Positions 51,870 to 60,968 of a DNA stretch of 64,000 nucleotides are shown piece after piece. Under the pieces are notes generated by a model. That model was given only the letters and a program-made list of their open reading frames with translations, ran no database searches and was not told the DNA's origin. Source of the stretch: Paulinella micropora (Eukaryota > Cercozoa > Imbricatea > Euglyphida); contig BJOX01000008.1 in the NCBI GenBank assembly GCA_009731375.1, forward strand, positions 459,337 through 523,336. Reading direction: 5' to 3'. Made by a program: the position numbers and the translations under genes. The first letter of the stretch is position 1, and each line of letters starts with the position of its first letter.

Positions 51870-54800
51870 ATGGGTAGTCAGTACAAATCCTTACTAGGCC
51901 CTAATGAGTTGGCTGTTGATAGTTTAAATATACTTAACTTGGACTTAACCAATACCAACATAGTGGGCTTAAACACAGACAGAGTGCCAGAAGATACAGA
52001 CCCCGTAAATCTTTATTACACTGACGGCCGATTTGATACAAGGTTATCCAGCAAATCAACAACAGACATCAAAGAAGGAAAAAATTTATACTATACAGAG
52101 CAACGAGTAAGGGACAACGACGAAGTCAAAGCCTCAACTCAACACCGCTCTAATACTTCTAATCCGCACCAAACCAGTTTATATAATTTGATAGACACAA
52201 AGATATTTGCACAAGCGAGCGGACAATACTTAACTTACAACGATGTAGAAGGCAAATGGAAGAATACAGCCCTTGGTTCAATTGACACACTTTCAGATGT
52301 GGTTATAACCGCGCCGATAGCGATGAATAGTTATCTCACGTATAATTCAATAAACTGGGTAAATAAAACATTTCCGATAAATGTGGATGAATTCGGTAAT
52401 ATTAGTCTGGGAAGGAAGAATATAACAGGAGTAAATTTACTAAATACCAAAGATGTTGATGAATGGATATTTGAGCACCAAGATAATAATGATAAAGTGT
52501 CAGCGAGTGGAAGTATAGGTAGCCACAGCGATGTGTCAATAACAGGCTTCCCAGCAGATAGCCAACTGCTTATGTATAGCACGGGGCAATGGAAAACACC
52601 ACACCACCCTTTCTTAGATTAGACGGCACAGCCAGTATGACGGGGGCGCTAAATATGGGAGGGTTATGCTATTTCGGGGGCTTCTACGTATAATGGAATT
52701 AATCTCGCTAATCTCGCAGTTGATGGTTCGGTGGTTAAACTAACAGGAGACCAAACCATAGCAGGAATTAAAACATTCAGCTATAATAAATGCGAGTGCG
52801 GGGATCGATATGAAAAGCCAAAGCATAACAAATGTCAATCTGGTTGATGGTGTGGATGTTTCCGTTCTTGATACTTCGGTGGTTAAACTAACAGGAGACC
52901 AAACCATAGCAGGGAATAAAAAATTTACATCAACTTTAGAAGTAAGTGGTTCGTCCAATCCTACTACTTTTGATGGTATTGGCATAGCCTTTGATACAAA
53001 AATAGGAATGATTGCAGCACAAAAAACAGCAACAGCGACTTGGTATCCGATACAAATAACTGGTTCGTATGTAGAGTTATATTCAGGTAATACTTTAATT
53101 ATAACCGCAACTGGAACAACATTAAGTTTGAATAACAACAAAATAACAAACTTAGCCACACCATCAGCAACAACGGACGGAGCAAACAAAAGTTATGTGG
53201 ATACATTAGACGGGCAAAATGTGAAACTAACAGGAAACCAAACCATAGCAGGAATTAAGACATATAGCAGTGGTGTTGAAATAACGGGAAATTCAATCAA
53301 TTCAACAACAAAGGGCACATTTATCGTTTTCAATTCTACCAGTAATATCGGGTCAATTGCTAGTTTGGATATGAACACGGCAACATATTACAACTTTGAA
53401 ATTTCTGCGAAAAAAATAAGTTTTATTATTGACGGGACGATTCTTTCGTGGTTTAATGCTACTGGCTTAGATTGTAATAGTAGTCGGATTGTTAATCTAG
53501 GAGCACCACAAAATGCGAATGAAGCGGTAAATATACAATATCTGGATGACAATTGTGTGAAACTAACAACAGACCAAACCATAACAGGAAGTAAAACATT
53601 TAATGGGGCGAGCACTACGATAAAATATCTAACTTTAACGAACAATGCCGATTTTAATAATCAAACTATCACTAATGGTGGAAATATAACATATAATGGG
53701 GCTCGGATATTAAATCAAAATGGAGGAGATATATTCTTTTCACAGACATCAGGTGATTATCAATATTTCTTATTTACTCTAAATACTGCTACAAGTGGAA
53801 CCGCGAACCAAAGAGGTTATGTATTCACGAATGTAGCATTTGATGTAAAAGGAGCAGGTCTTTATATTTCAAAACTTTTGGATAATAAAAGTGCTTCATC
53901 TGACATTGTCCGTTTTAACAATGCTGGCGGTATGCGGTTTTATGGTGCTTTGGATATGAACTCAAACAACATAACAAATGGTGGAACAATAACGGGAACA
54001 ACATTAACGGCAACTGCTGGTATGACTACAACTACATTAACGGCGAGCGGATTATTAACAGCAGATGGCGGTTGCAAGTTATCTATTCAAAATAAAGTAG
54101 ATGGAGGAAATGGACAGGGTATATTTCTGTGGGATACATACAACACAGGATGGGGTATTTATATGGCTCAGCCAGGGGCAGGTAAAAGTCTATCTGGAGG
54201 GTCTGCGGTTGCAGGCAACGATATTTCAGGCTTTGCTATAAGATTTATGTCTGGTTTTGCTTCGGCGGATGGTTTTGTGTGGGAAAATTCTAACAAGCAA
54301 TTGTTAATGTCATTGAATGGGGCAAACGGAACTTTATGGACAAAAGGATTGATAACGGCTAGTGCGGGTATATCAACAACAACGGCAAGCGCGAGTGGAT
54401 TAATAACGGCAAATGCGGGTATATCAACAACCACATTAACAACAAGTGGCTTACTAACGGCAAATGCGGGGATTACATATCTGGGTTGCTAACGACCACA
54501 ACTACTAATGGAGCGAAAATAGGAATTCAAGGACAAACAGACGGAACGAATGCGAGAGGAATATTTGTATGGGATACTGCTGATCCAAACTGGGGGATTT
54601 ATATGTCTCAGTCTGGAGCAAATAAATCATTAAGTGGAGGAACAGCACCAGCAGGAGGAGTAGGCGGAGGATTAACTTCTTATGCTAGTAGATTTAGAGT
54701 GAATAATTCTTCAACGAGTGGGTTCATATGGGAGAATAGTTCAAATACTGCTTTAATGTCTTTGAAAGCAAGTGATGGACAATGATGGGTATTGTCTAAT

Positions 54801-55275
54801 CCAATTCAATATTCAGACAGGAGAAAAAAGAAGATATAAAGGAATGCTTAGGCTTAGATTTTATTAATAAGTTAAATCCAGTTTGCTATCGTATGATTGA
54901 TGACAACAAGAAATGTAGGACTGGCTTAATAGCACAGGAATTAGAAGAAATACTAACAGAAATGGATATGCTAGATTTTGGCGGTTTATAAAAGAAACAA
55001 TTATGGTTCCGTGTCCAAAGCAAAGAAAGGAATGCGAATTGAAAGGTGTGAGTGTTAATCCAGAAGATGTTAAATGTATTGATAGTGGTGATGTCGGTTA
55101 TGGTATAGGTTATTCCGAGTTTATCGCCCCGTTAATTAAAGCGGTTCAACAATTATCAGAAAAGGTAGTTAATTTAGAAAAAGAAAATAAACTTTTACTT
55201 AATATACTACAAGACCAAGCAAATCAATTAGCAGAAATACGAGCAGTCGTTTTTGGTGTTTCACGAAACACCTAA
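51870..55275 (+). pseudogene. viral tail-fibre-like protein with peptidase S74 chaperone, frameshifted
   Basis: One long fibre gene broken by about seven frame changes. The first part (51870-52620) has NLYYTDGRFDTRL/NLYYTEQRVRD phage-fibre motifs. The second (from about 52625, main ORF 52810-54492) has repeats of VVKLTGDQTIAGNKKF and ITNLATPSATTDGANKSYVD, as in collar/fibre proteins. A module GIFLWDTYNTGWGIYMAQPG recurs at about 54550 (GIFVWDTADPNWGIYMSQ). The C-terminus carries the S74 intramolecular chaperone: YSDRRKKKDIKE (Ser at 54813 and following Lys as the likely cleavage dyad), LNPVCYRMIDD, GLIAQELEEIL, YSEFIAPLIKAVQQLSEKV, then a coiled coil to TAA 55273. S74 domains trimerise fibres and then cut themselves off. 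It would serve attachment to host or carrier virus. Confidence 0.8.
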
Positions 55276-55277
55276 CT

Positions 55278-55297
55278 GATTATCGCAAGCGATAATC
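55278..55297. terminator. stem-loop after fibre gene
   Basis: GATTATCGC AA GCGATAATC, a perfect 9-bp stem three bases after the fibre stop codon and 13 bases before the next ATG. Confidence 0.7.
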
Positions 55298-55309
55298 AAG
55301 GTTTTTCAA

Positions 55310-55664
55310 ATGTCAAACAATAATACAACTAGACTTCACAGACCCCCGCCTATTATGGATATGGATGGCGAACTAAATCCAGAATTAAAGTCTCGTGTTC
55401 TTGAAGTAGAACTAAAGACTGAGGAAAAAAAATAGAGCACGAATTGGAAGATAACTGGAATTGTTGTTGTATAAAAAACAGACCAACCGACAGCCGACTT
55501 ATTAAATACTTATTTCAAAAGGGTATCATCGTTGCCATTATAGCCCTTTTATCGTGAGGCTATCTGAAAAGAACTTACCTTGTGAGGTTGCTAATACTTA
55601 TGTCGGAATCCTAACATTGCTTATTGGTATCTGCCTTACATCGCCTTCTTCAAGTAAGAAATGA
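55310..55664 (+). pseudogene. viral small membrane protein, frameshifted at poly-A
   Basis: From ATG 55310: MSNNNTTRLHRPPPIMDMDG, then a charged region meeting a stop in an A8 run (55425-55432). One base of slippage opens LEDNWNCCCIKNRPTDSRL and a hydrophobic segment (KGIIVAIIALLS). A second shift opens another membrane segment (NTYVGILTLLIGICLT) ending SSSKK and TGA 55662-55664. Two predicted membrane helices in about 115 residues. Homopolymer position suggests sequencing error is possible. Likely a virion or host membrane protein. Confidence 0.55.
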
Positions 55665-55720
55665 TATTTATCAACTTCACTCTCATTCGCTTCGCTCATT
55701 CTCGTTTGTTGATAAACATC
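55663..55720. terminator. viral 3'-end stem-loop overlapping a stop codon
   Basis: GATATTTATCAAC (55663-55675) pairs with GTTGATAAACATC (55708-55720); loop CTTCACTCTCATTCGCTTCG... . The TGA of the membrane-protein gene overlaps the first bases (TGATATTT). Confidence 0.75.
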
Positions 55721-55741
55721 GTAAAAAATAAAACGGAAGAC

Positions 55742-55826
55742 GATGTTTGAGATTATAGATTCAACAAGTTGAATCCATAGCGAGAAATCTGGCAATTAGC
55801 CAGATAGAAGCGAAATTCTCAAATAT
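55742..55826. terminator. three-way (cloverleaf-like) structured element after minus-strand gene
   Basis: The outer stem GATGTTTGAGA / TCTCAAATATC (complete in RNA with one G-U pair) encloses two perfect hairpins, GATTCAACAAGTTGAATC (55758-55775) and ATCTGGCaattaGCCAGAT (55787-55805). On the minus strand it begins GATATTTGAGA and overlaps the stop codon of the gene ending at 55819. Confidence 0.7.
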
Positions 55827-56079
55827 CAAAGCACTCGTATAAGTGGATTTTATACCACGAAGCATCATTACCCGCACATATTAACGGCAGGGCTTCATCA
55901 AAACTAACACACCAATCACTCATAGGTTTATACACACATTTAAATTTAGTTTCTATTCCTTGCTTTATACAATAAACACACGCATCTCGTTTTGTTTGGT
56001 TTGCTCTGCTATAAAAGTCGCAGGCAGTTCGCGAAAATATTTTTGTTATTAAAAAGTTTATCATCAGTAATATAATCAT
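55819..56079 (-). CDS. viral small Cys-rich membrane/secreted protein
   Basis: 86 residues, intact. A hydrophobic N-terminus (MIILLMINFLITKIFSR) acts as signal anchor. Eight Cys follow (TACDFY, DACVYC, FKCVY, DWCVSF, LICAG, YECFD), suggesting a disulfide-bonded lumenal domain. Its start overlaps the start region of the divergent gene at 56078. Family not recognised. Confidence 0.6.
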   Translation of the reverse strand: MIILLMINFLITKIFSRTACDFYSRANQTKRDACVYCIKQGIETKFKCVYKPMSDWCVSFDEALPLICAGNDASWYKIHLYECFDI

Positions 56080-56434
56080 GGCTGACTATAAATACCAAAA
56101 GATTATTTTTCTAAGCAATGATTTTGTTGGTAAATCATTTAACAAAAATATTCAAATGTCATTCACACCAACAAAAATGAATGTTAAGTTTATTCACTAC
56201 ATGAACGACTAAACAGAGACAAAAACCAGAATTCTTTATATGGACAGAATTGGAATTATTGGCACATTTGCAGATAGTAATATAGCAAACATTTCAAACC
56301 TTAGTTATAATTTAGGTATAGTAAATTGGACAGACGGACAATATACATTTAAAGTCCTTGAAACCGACAGCGGAAATATTGATACAGGAAATTTAGCGGG
56401 ACGAATTGTCATATGCTTAGAATTCTTAGGATAA
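56078..56434 (+). pseudogene. small viral protein, one in-frame TAA
   Basis: 118-codon frame from ATG 56078 (MADYKYQKIIFLSNDFVGKS) with TAA at 56210-56212 and then DRIGIIGTFADSNIANIS to TAA 56434. Beta-rich look, no known motif. Its position directly before the ATPase suggests a virion role. The ATPase ATG follows 9 nt after. Confidence 0.5.
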
Positions 56435-56443
56435 TAATATAAG

Positions 56444-57372
56444 ATGCTTAAGATTAACAATGTCAAGGTGAAGCCTGTAAAACAAGAGGGGGATGGAAAT
56501 AAAAAAGCAAAAGGTTATAAATTATTCAACGAGCCGTATGCAAACATATTTTTGCTAGCCCGTAAGAAGAGCGGGAAAACGACAGCACTCTTTGAAATAC
56601 TGAAACGAACGACGGATAGAAAAACAAGGATTGTCATTATTGCTTCAACAATACACAAGGACTACATTTATAAAGCAATGGTTAAGCACTTTAAGAACAG
56701 GGGAAACCCGATGGCTGTATATACCTTTCTCAAATAAGATGGTAATCTCCGACGTGTCAGAGATAGTATCATTGATTATGAACTTGACAAACTGAACAAA
56801 CCAGATGAAGAGCAGGAAGGCGAAATTAAACAGGACGATAAAGAACCGATGGAGAAACCACAATTTTTATACTTTGGAAAAGAAAAGAAACAGATAAAGG
56901 ATGCACCAAAAGAACGACCAAGTAAGCATATTTCGCTAGAGGTTGTTTTTGCTTTGGACGATTTAGGGAGTGGATTAAGAGATAGGTCCGTAAGCGATTT
57001 ATTAAAAAAGAACAGACACTATAAAAGTAAGGTGATTATGTCTAGTCAGTATCTGAACGACCTACGGCCAGAAACAATTAAGCAGTTAGATTATTTGTTA
57101 ATCTTTCCAGGCCAGTCTCAGGATATATATAAAATGGAACTCGTGTATAAACACTTAGACTTATCTTTTGATTTTGATTATTTTCTTCAAAAGTATCACG
57201 AAGCAACAAAGGAACGATNNNNNNNNNNACGTATAAGCACTTAGACTTATCTTTTGATTTTGATTACTTTCTTCAAAAGTATCACGAAGCAACAAAGGAA
57301 CGATTTAATTTTCTTTATGTTTCAGGTGTTGATGATGAACTTCGCAAAAATTTTGCTTACAGATTAAAATAA
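56444..57372 (+). pseudogene. A32/FtsK-HerA-type genome-packaging ATPase, one in-frame TAA and a gap
   Basis: Motor that pumps viral DNA into the capsid. Walker A is ARKKSGKTT (residues 39-47; G-K-T intact although the first Gly is Ala). Walker B is VVFALDDLGSG with Asp at codons 172-173. VIMSSQYLNDLRPETI follows, with the Gln of motif III. A TAA at 56735-56737 lies in phase; the frame continues unchanged from there. The 10-N gap (57219-57228) separates two nearly identical 72-bp copies of the same coding segment, so the duplication is an assembly artefact. The true C-terminus is GVDDELRKNFAYRLK and TAA 57372. Virophage and polinton ATPases have this size. Confidence 0.8.
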
Positions 57373-57405
57373 AAAAATTTAATTAATTATTTTTCTGTAT
57401 TATAT

Positions 57406-57707
57406 ATGCCAGTATCACCAGTGATAATTTCACAACCATCAGGATATAACATCGGATACAATCCATCAATGCCACAGAAGGGAGGAAAAAAGAAAACTAA
57501 GAAGAAGGGATGTGGGCAAAAGGGGGGAAAGATTAACTGGGTAAAGATTGGAAAAACTGCCACGGCTGTTGTCGCAATAATAAGTTAATCTCTAGAACTG
57601 CGGGAGCATTAAGTAGCGTCGGGGTACCTTACGCTGGTAGTGTTAGTGCTGTAGCATCAAAACTCGGATATGGTAAGCAACGAGGAGGGGCTGTAAAATT
57701 TAAATAA
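57406..57707 (+). pseudogene. small basic, hydrophobic-ended virion-type protein, frameshifted
   Basis: ATG 57406: SPVIISQPSGYNIGYN, a very basic stretch (KGGKKKTKKKGCGQKGGK), then a hydrophobic segment TATAVVAIIS. A frame change at about 57587 leads to TAGALSSVGVPYAGSVSAV and GKQRGGAVKFK with TAA at 57705. Small basic-plus-amphipathic proteins beside the protease are reminiscent of adenovirus core/pVI-type proteins, which is inference only. Confidence 0.5.
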
Positions 57708-57709
57708 AA

Positions 57710-57770
57710 GATATTTGTAAATCCACACTCTCATTCGTTTCACTCATTTTCGTGTGTTTTACAAACATCG
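57710..57770. terminator. viral 3'-end stem-loop, covarying copy
   Basis: TTTGTAAATCCACAC pairs with GTGTGTTTTACAAA. Compared with copies at 48970 and 62455 (TTTGAAAA / TTTTCAAA), both strands changed so pairing is kept. Confidence 0.8.
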
Positions 57771-57801
57771 TTCCAGATTATTTTTTTAATAAAGAAAAAT
57801 A

Positions 57802-57854
57802 GATGTTTTAGAATAAGCGATAATGCGAAGCATGAAGCGCAATTCTAAAATATC
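57802..57854. promoter_or_regulatory. viral 5' stem-loop around a start codon
   Basis: GATGTTTTAGAAT (57802-57814) pairs with ATTCTAAAATATC (57842-57854; one G-U in RNA). The protease-gene ATG candidates (57823, 57832) fall in the loop, unlike the other copies where ATG follows the stem. Confidence 0.65.
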
Positions 57855-59925
57855 AAAGGCAAAAGTCCGTCCACCACGAGTGTATAGGAATAAGAGCGGG
57901 AGGCCTTATATTATCCAGAAGGGTAAAAAATATTATCTTAATTTTGGTAAGAAAATAAATAATTTAAGCACATTACAAATCGTTAAACTTTTTATGAAAT
58001 ATATTGGTAATAAGCCAAACTCACAAAGGGTTAGTCGCAAACCAAGGGAAAAAATAATCAAATCTGATTTCAATCGTCTTGAACACGAGGACCGAAACCA
58101 GATACAAAGCAACTTACAAAAGAAATATGAGTTGATACATGACGAGGAAGCAAAGGAAAAGAAGAAAAGGGATGAGATAGAAGAAGAAAAGAAAAGGCTA
58201 GAACGAAAAGACATAGCAGATGCTAAGGAAAGACAAGATATAATGGATAGGGAACACAAAAGAGAACTAGCGGATATTAATGAACGGCAAGAACAAAAAG
58301 CCAGAGAACTAAGAAGGGAGCAAAAACTCATAGAAGATGCAAAATATGAAGAAGACAGAAAAAATAGGATACAAGCATTACCACCGCCACCACAATATCT
58401 ATATATTATGCCACCACAACATGGACAGCCACAAGCACCGCCATTACGAGCACCACAACAAGCACCGCCATTAGGAGCACCACCACAAGCACCGCCATTA
58501 CCTAATTTAGGAAATGAAGCACCATTGAAAACGAAAGAGCAATATGAGGAAGAAAAAAAGCAAAAGCAGAAAGATATTGAAACACTGAAATTAGCAGGAT
58601 ATACAGATAAGTTCATAAAAAAGATGAGTCGTAAAGACTTACAAAAAGCCAGTCAAGATATTCAGACGGCTATAGCCACAGCGACATCTTTAGAGGAACA
58701 AAAAAAGTTAGCAGAAGAATATAAAGAAAAACTTGAAAGGGAAGAAAAGAAAGCAGAAGAAAAGAGTAAGCATTTTGAACATTTACAAATTAATCCATTT
58801 TTAATCTCTGCATTTTCAAAAACTTATCACCCAAACATTACTATAAAAGAGTTAGCACAGGCTTTAAAAAAGAGACTAGATAGTGATGGACATAAAAAAT
58901 TAAATTACAAAGACACTTCAAAGTGGATTATTGACATGATTAAAAGGTTTAATATTGATGTTGGAAATGAAAAGGAAAACGTAAAAAGAAAAGTAGCGGA
59001 TTATGCTAGATATGAAGAGTTTATGGGGTATCTCCAAAATGTTGGAGATGTTAAACAAAAAGGGACTGGAGCGAAGACATTAGAAGAATTAATTGATAAG
59101 GTATTTTCAATAAAAATAATTAAAAAATATTTAGCCCGCAAAGATTGGAAACACACAATGAACAAACATGATTTTGATACTCTAACGAACAAAATGACTA
59201 TAGACCCAAATGTAGATAAACAAGTTTCAAATGATTTGAATATTGACGAGGGAATGCCCCAACCGCTACCCCCGAGCATCACTTCACAGCAACCAGAGCC
59301 ACAGCAACCAGAGTTAGAGCCACAGCAACCACAGCAAGAGGAGCCACAGCAAGAGGAGCCACAGCAACCAGAGCCAGAGCAACCACAGACAGACGAGCAA
59401 CAGCAAGAGCAACCACAGCAAGAGGGAGAGGGTCGCGGTTTAATGACTAATGAAATAGACGACATAATGAAAAAATATGGATGGTATCTCGGAGCAATAG
59501 CCAGTGATGAAATCAACAAGTTGAAGCCAGGAAGCAGAAAGCAATATGGATTTATTATGAATTTGGACAATCACAAGCAAGCAGGGTCTCATTGGATCGC
59601 AGTATGGATAAGTCTAGATAAAGACAGGAGTGTTGAAGTCTATGACCCCTTAGCACTTTATGAACCTACTGAAGACTTTCAACAACAACAAATGAAACAA
59701 CTAATAGACAAAAGCCACCCCGATAGTTATTTATTAATGAAGGTTAATCAAGTAAAACAACAATCAAACACCTTAGATACGTGCGGTTGGCATAGTATGA
59801 GATTTTTAATGGAGCGGGCGAAAGGAAACAGGTTTAAGTTTGCTAGTGGATATACAGACTCAAAAGAAGAAGAAGCGGAAAAATTAAAAGCACAGAATGG
59901 GTATGGTTTTGACACCTTTTTATGA
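57823..59925 (+). CDS. adenain/Ulp1-type cysteine protease fused to coiled-coil and Pro/Gln-rich region
   Basis: Intact 700-residue ORF. The first about 60 residues are basic. From about 80 to 190 there is a charged coiled coil (EEEKKRLERKDIADAKERQD), then a Pro/Ala-rich linker (about 190-235), a second helical part, and Gln/Pro/Glu repeats (about 480-545). The protease domain occupies the last about 150 residues: GSHWIAVWI with His 590, VEVYDPLALY with Asp 608, Gln 647 and DTCGWHSMRF with Cys 654. The Gln-to-Cys spacing of 7 matches adenain. Such proteases cut capsid precursors during maturation in adenoviruses, virophages and polintons. Most relatives are about 200 residues; this fusion is long. 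It is directly followed by a stem-loop overlapping its stop. Confidence 0.85.
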   Translation: MRSMKRNSKISKAKVRPPRVYRNKSGRPYIIQKGKKYYLNFGKKINNLSTLQIVKLFMKYIGNKPNSQRVSRKPREKIIKSDFNRLEHEDRNQIQSNLQKKYELIHDEEAKEKKKRDEIEEEKKRLERKDIADAKERQDIMDREHKRELADINERQEQKARELRREQKLIEDAKYEEDRKNRIQALPPPPQYLYIMPPQHGQPQAPPLRAPQQAPPLGAPPQAPPLPNLGNEAPLKTKEQYEEEKKQKQKDIETLKLAGYTDKFIKKMSRKDLQKASQDIQTAIATATSLEEQKKLAEEYKEKLEREEKKAEEKSKHFEHLQINPFLISAFSKTYHPNITIKELAQALKKRLDSDGHKKLNYKDTSKWIIDMIKRFNIDVGNEKENVKRKVADYARYEEFMGYLQNVGDVKQKGTGAKTLEELIDKVFSIKIIKKYLARKDWKHTMNKHDFDTLTNKMTIDPNVDKQVSNDLNIDEGMPQPLPPSITSQQPEPQQPELEPQQPQQEEPQQEEPQQPEPEQPQTDEQQQEQPQQEGEGRGLMTNEIDDIMKKYGWYLGAIASDEINKLKPGSRKQYGFIMNLDNHKQAGSHWIAVWISLDKDRSVEVYDPLALYEPTEDFQQQQMKQLIDKSHPDSYLLMKVNQVKQQSNTLDTCGWHSMRFLMERAKGNRFKFASGYTDSKEEEAEKLKAQNGYGFDTFL

Positions 59926-59969
59926 GCATCGCTTTCATTCGCTACGCTCATTTTCGCTTGCTCATAAAA
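59918..59969. terminator. stem-loop containing the protease stop codon
   Basis: TTTTATGAGCA (59918-59928) pairs perfectly with TGCTCATAAAA (59959-59969). The TGA stop (59923-59925) is within the left arm. A poly-A run and N gap (60053-60202) follow. Confidence 0.8.
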
Positions 59970-59982
59970 GAATAATATTTTT

Positions 59983-59984
<2 letters not shown>

Positions 59985-60052
<68 letters not shown>

Positions 60053-60202
60053 NNNNNNNNNNNNNNNNNNNNNNNNNNNNNNNNNNNNNNNNNNNNNNNN
60101 NNNNNNNNNNNNNNNNNNNNNNNNNNNNNNNNNNNNNNNNNNNNNNNNNNNNNNNNNNNNNNNNNNNNNNNNNNNNNNNNNNNNNNNNNNNNNNNNNNNN
60201 NN
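59985..60202. other. poly-A tract and 150-N gap
   Basis: About 68 A-rich bases then N. The start of the minor capsid gene is lost here. Confidence 0.9.
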
Positions 60203-60862
60203 TCGTATTACTCCGTGGCATCACCATATAATACTTTTACTCTTAGCGAAGACGGGTATGAGGCTTTAATTACGATACCTGAGGGAAACTACACAATGAA
60301 CAATCTAAAAAATAAGTTGTCGGAGGTGCTAACCGCAGACAGCCCAAATAATTATACTTATGTGGTATCCAGTAATAATACCAACATAGAACCAGAGGAT
60401 GGCAAATTAACATTCAGTGTGTCAGAGAACAAGGGAATTCAACCGCGGTTTATATTTGATGGTAATACCCGTATTCACGAGGTTATGGGCTTTGATAGAA
60501 ATTCAACATATTTCTTCGCCACTGATTTTATTAAATCGCCAAATGTAATTATTCTAACTGGCGAAAAGACTTTATACCTTCAATCGGACTTAGTTGGTGA
60601 AGGAGATAATCACGTGCTACAAGAAATATACACTGCCAACGAAATTCCATTTGGAGCCGTTATATACGACGGAAGTGGGTCGGAGTATGGTAAGAAATTA
60701 TCAACTAGTTTAAATAATGTATATAGGTTTTATCTTACAGACGAAAACGATCAGGCTATAAATCTTAATGGTTTGGGTATTGTTATGACATTGTTTATTT
60801 ACAGAGAGACTAATTATTTTAATTTATTTACATCATTTTTTAATTTGTTAAAATCTAGGTAA
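60203..60862 (+). CDS. viral minor capsid (penton) protein, 5' end in gap
   Basis: Open from the gap edge to TAA 60862, 219 residues. NTFTLSEDGYEALITIPEGN followed by YTMNNLKNKLSEVL is the typical strand-turn-helix of virophage/polinton penton proteins (F.I..G.Y....L...L). Later come RFIFDGNTRIHEVMGF and EKTLYLQSDLVGEGDNHVLQ. It would form a single jelly roll at capsid five-fold vertices. Placed between protease and major capsid genes as in related viruses. No internal stops. Confidence 0.8.
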   Translation, partial: SYYSVASPYNTFTLSEDGYEALITIPEGNYTMNNLKNKLSEVLTADSPNNYTYVVSSNNTNIEPEDGKLTFSVSENKGIQPRFIFDGNTRIHEVMGFDRNSTYFFATDFIKSPNVIILTGEKTLYLQSDLVGEGDNHVLQEIYTANEIPFGAVIYDGSGSEYGKKLSTSLNNVYRFYLTDENDQAINLNGLGIVMTLFIYRETNYFNLFTSFFNLLKSR

Positions 60863-60922
60863 TTAATTTAATTTTATAATTATTTATTCTTTCTATAAAT
60901 ATATTCCAGTGAATTAGTTAAT

Positions 60923-60943
60923 AATCTCAAAAGTTTTGAGATT
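60923..60943. promoter_or_regulatory. 21-bp perfect palindrome before the major capsid gene
   Basis: AATCTCAAAA G TTTTGAGATT, 25 bases upstream of the probable ATG (60969). CTTTCTATAAATATATT at about 60891 upstream is AT-rich and contains TCTA. Confidence 0.75.
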
Positions 60944-60968
60944 TGCTACCAAAAAGAAAAAACAAAAA

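Noticed and set aside
57933-59570. Long minus-strand ORFs opposite the protease gene
   Set aside because: They are antisense shadows of the coiled-coil and Gln/Pro-rich repeats, reading as Cys/Gly/Ser runs with no domain.
60936-60968. Upstream start of the major capsid protein at 60936
   Set aside because: It begins with TTG inside a perfect palindrome and adds a Lys-rich leader. The ATG at 60969 has a better context and gives a normal N-terminus.
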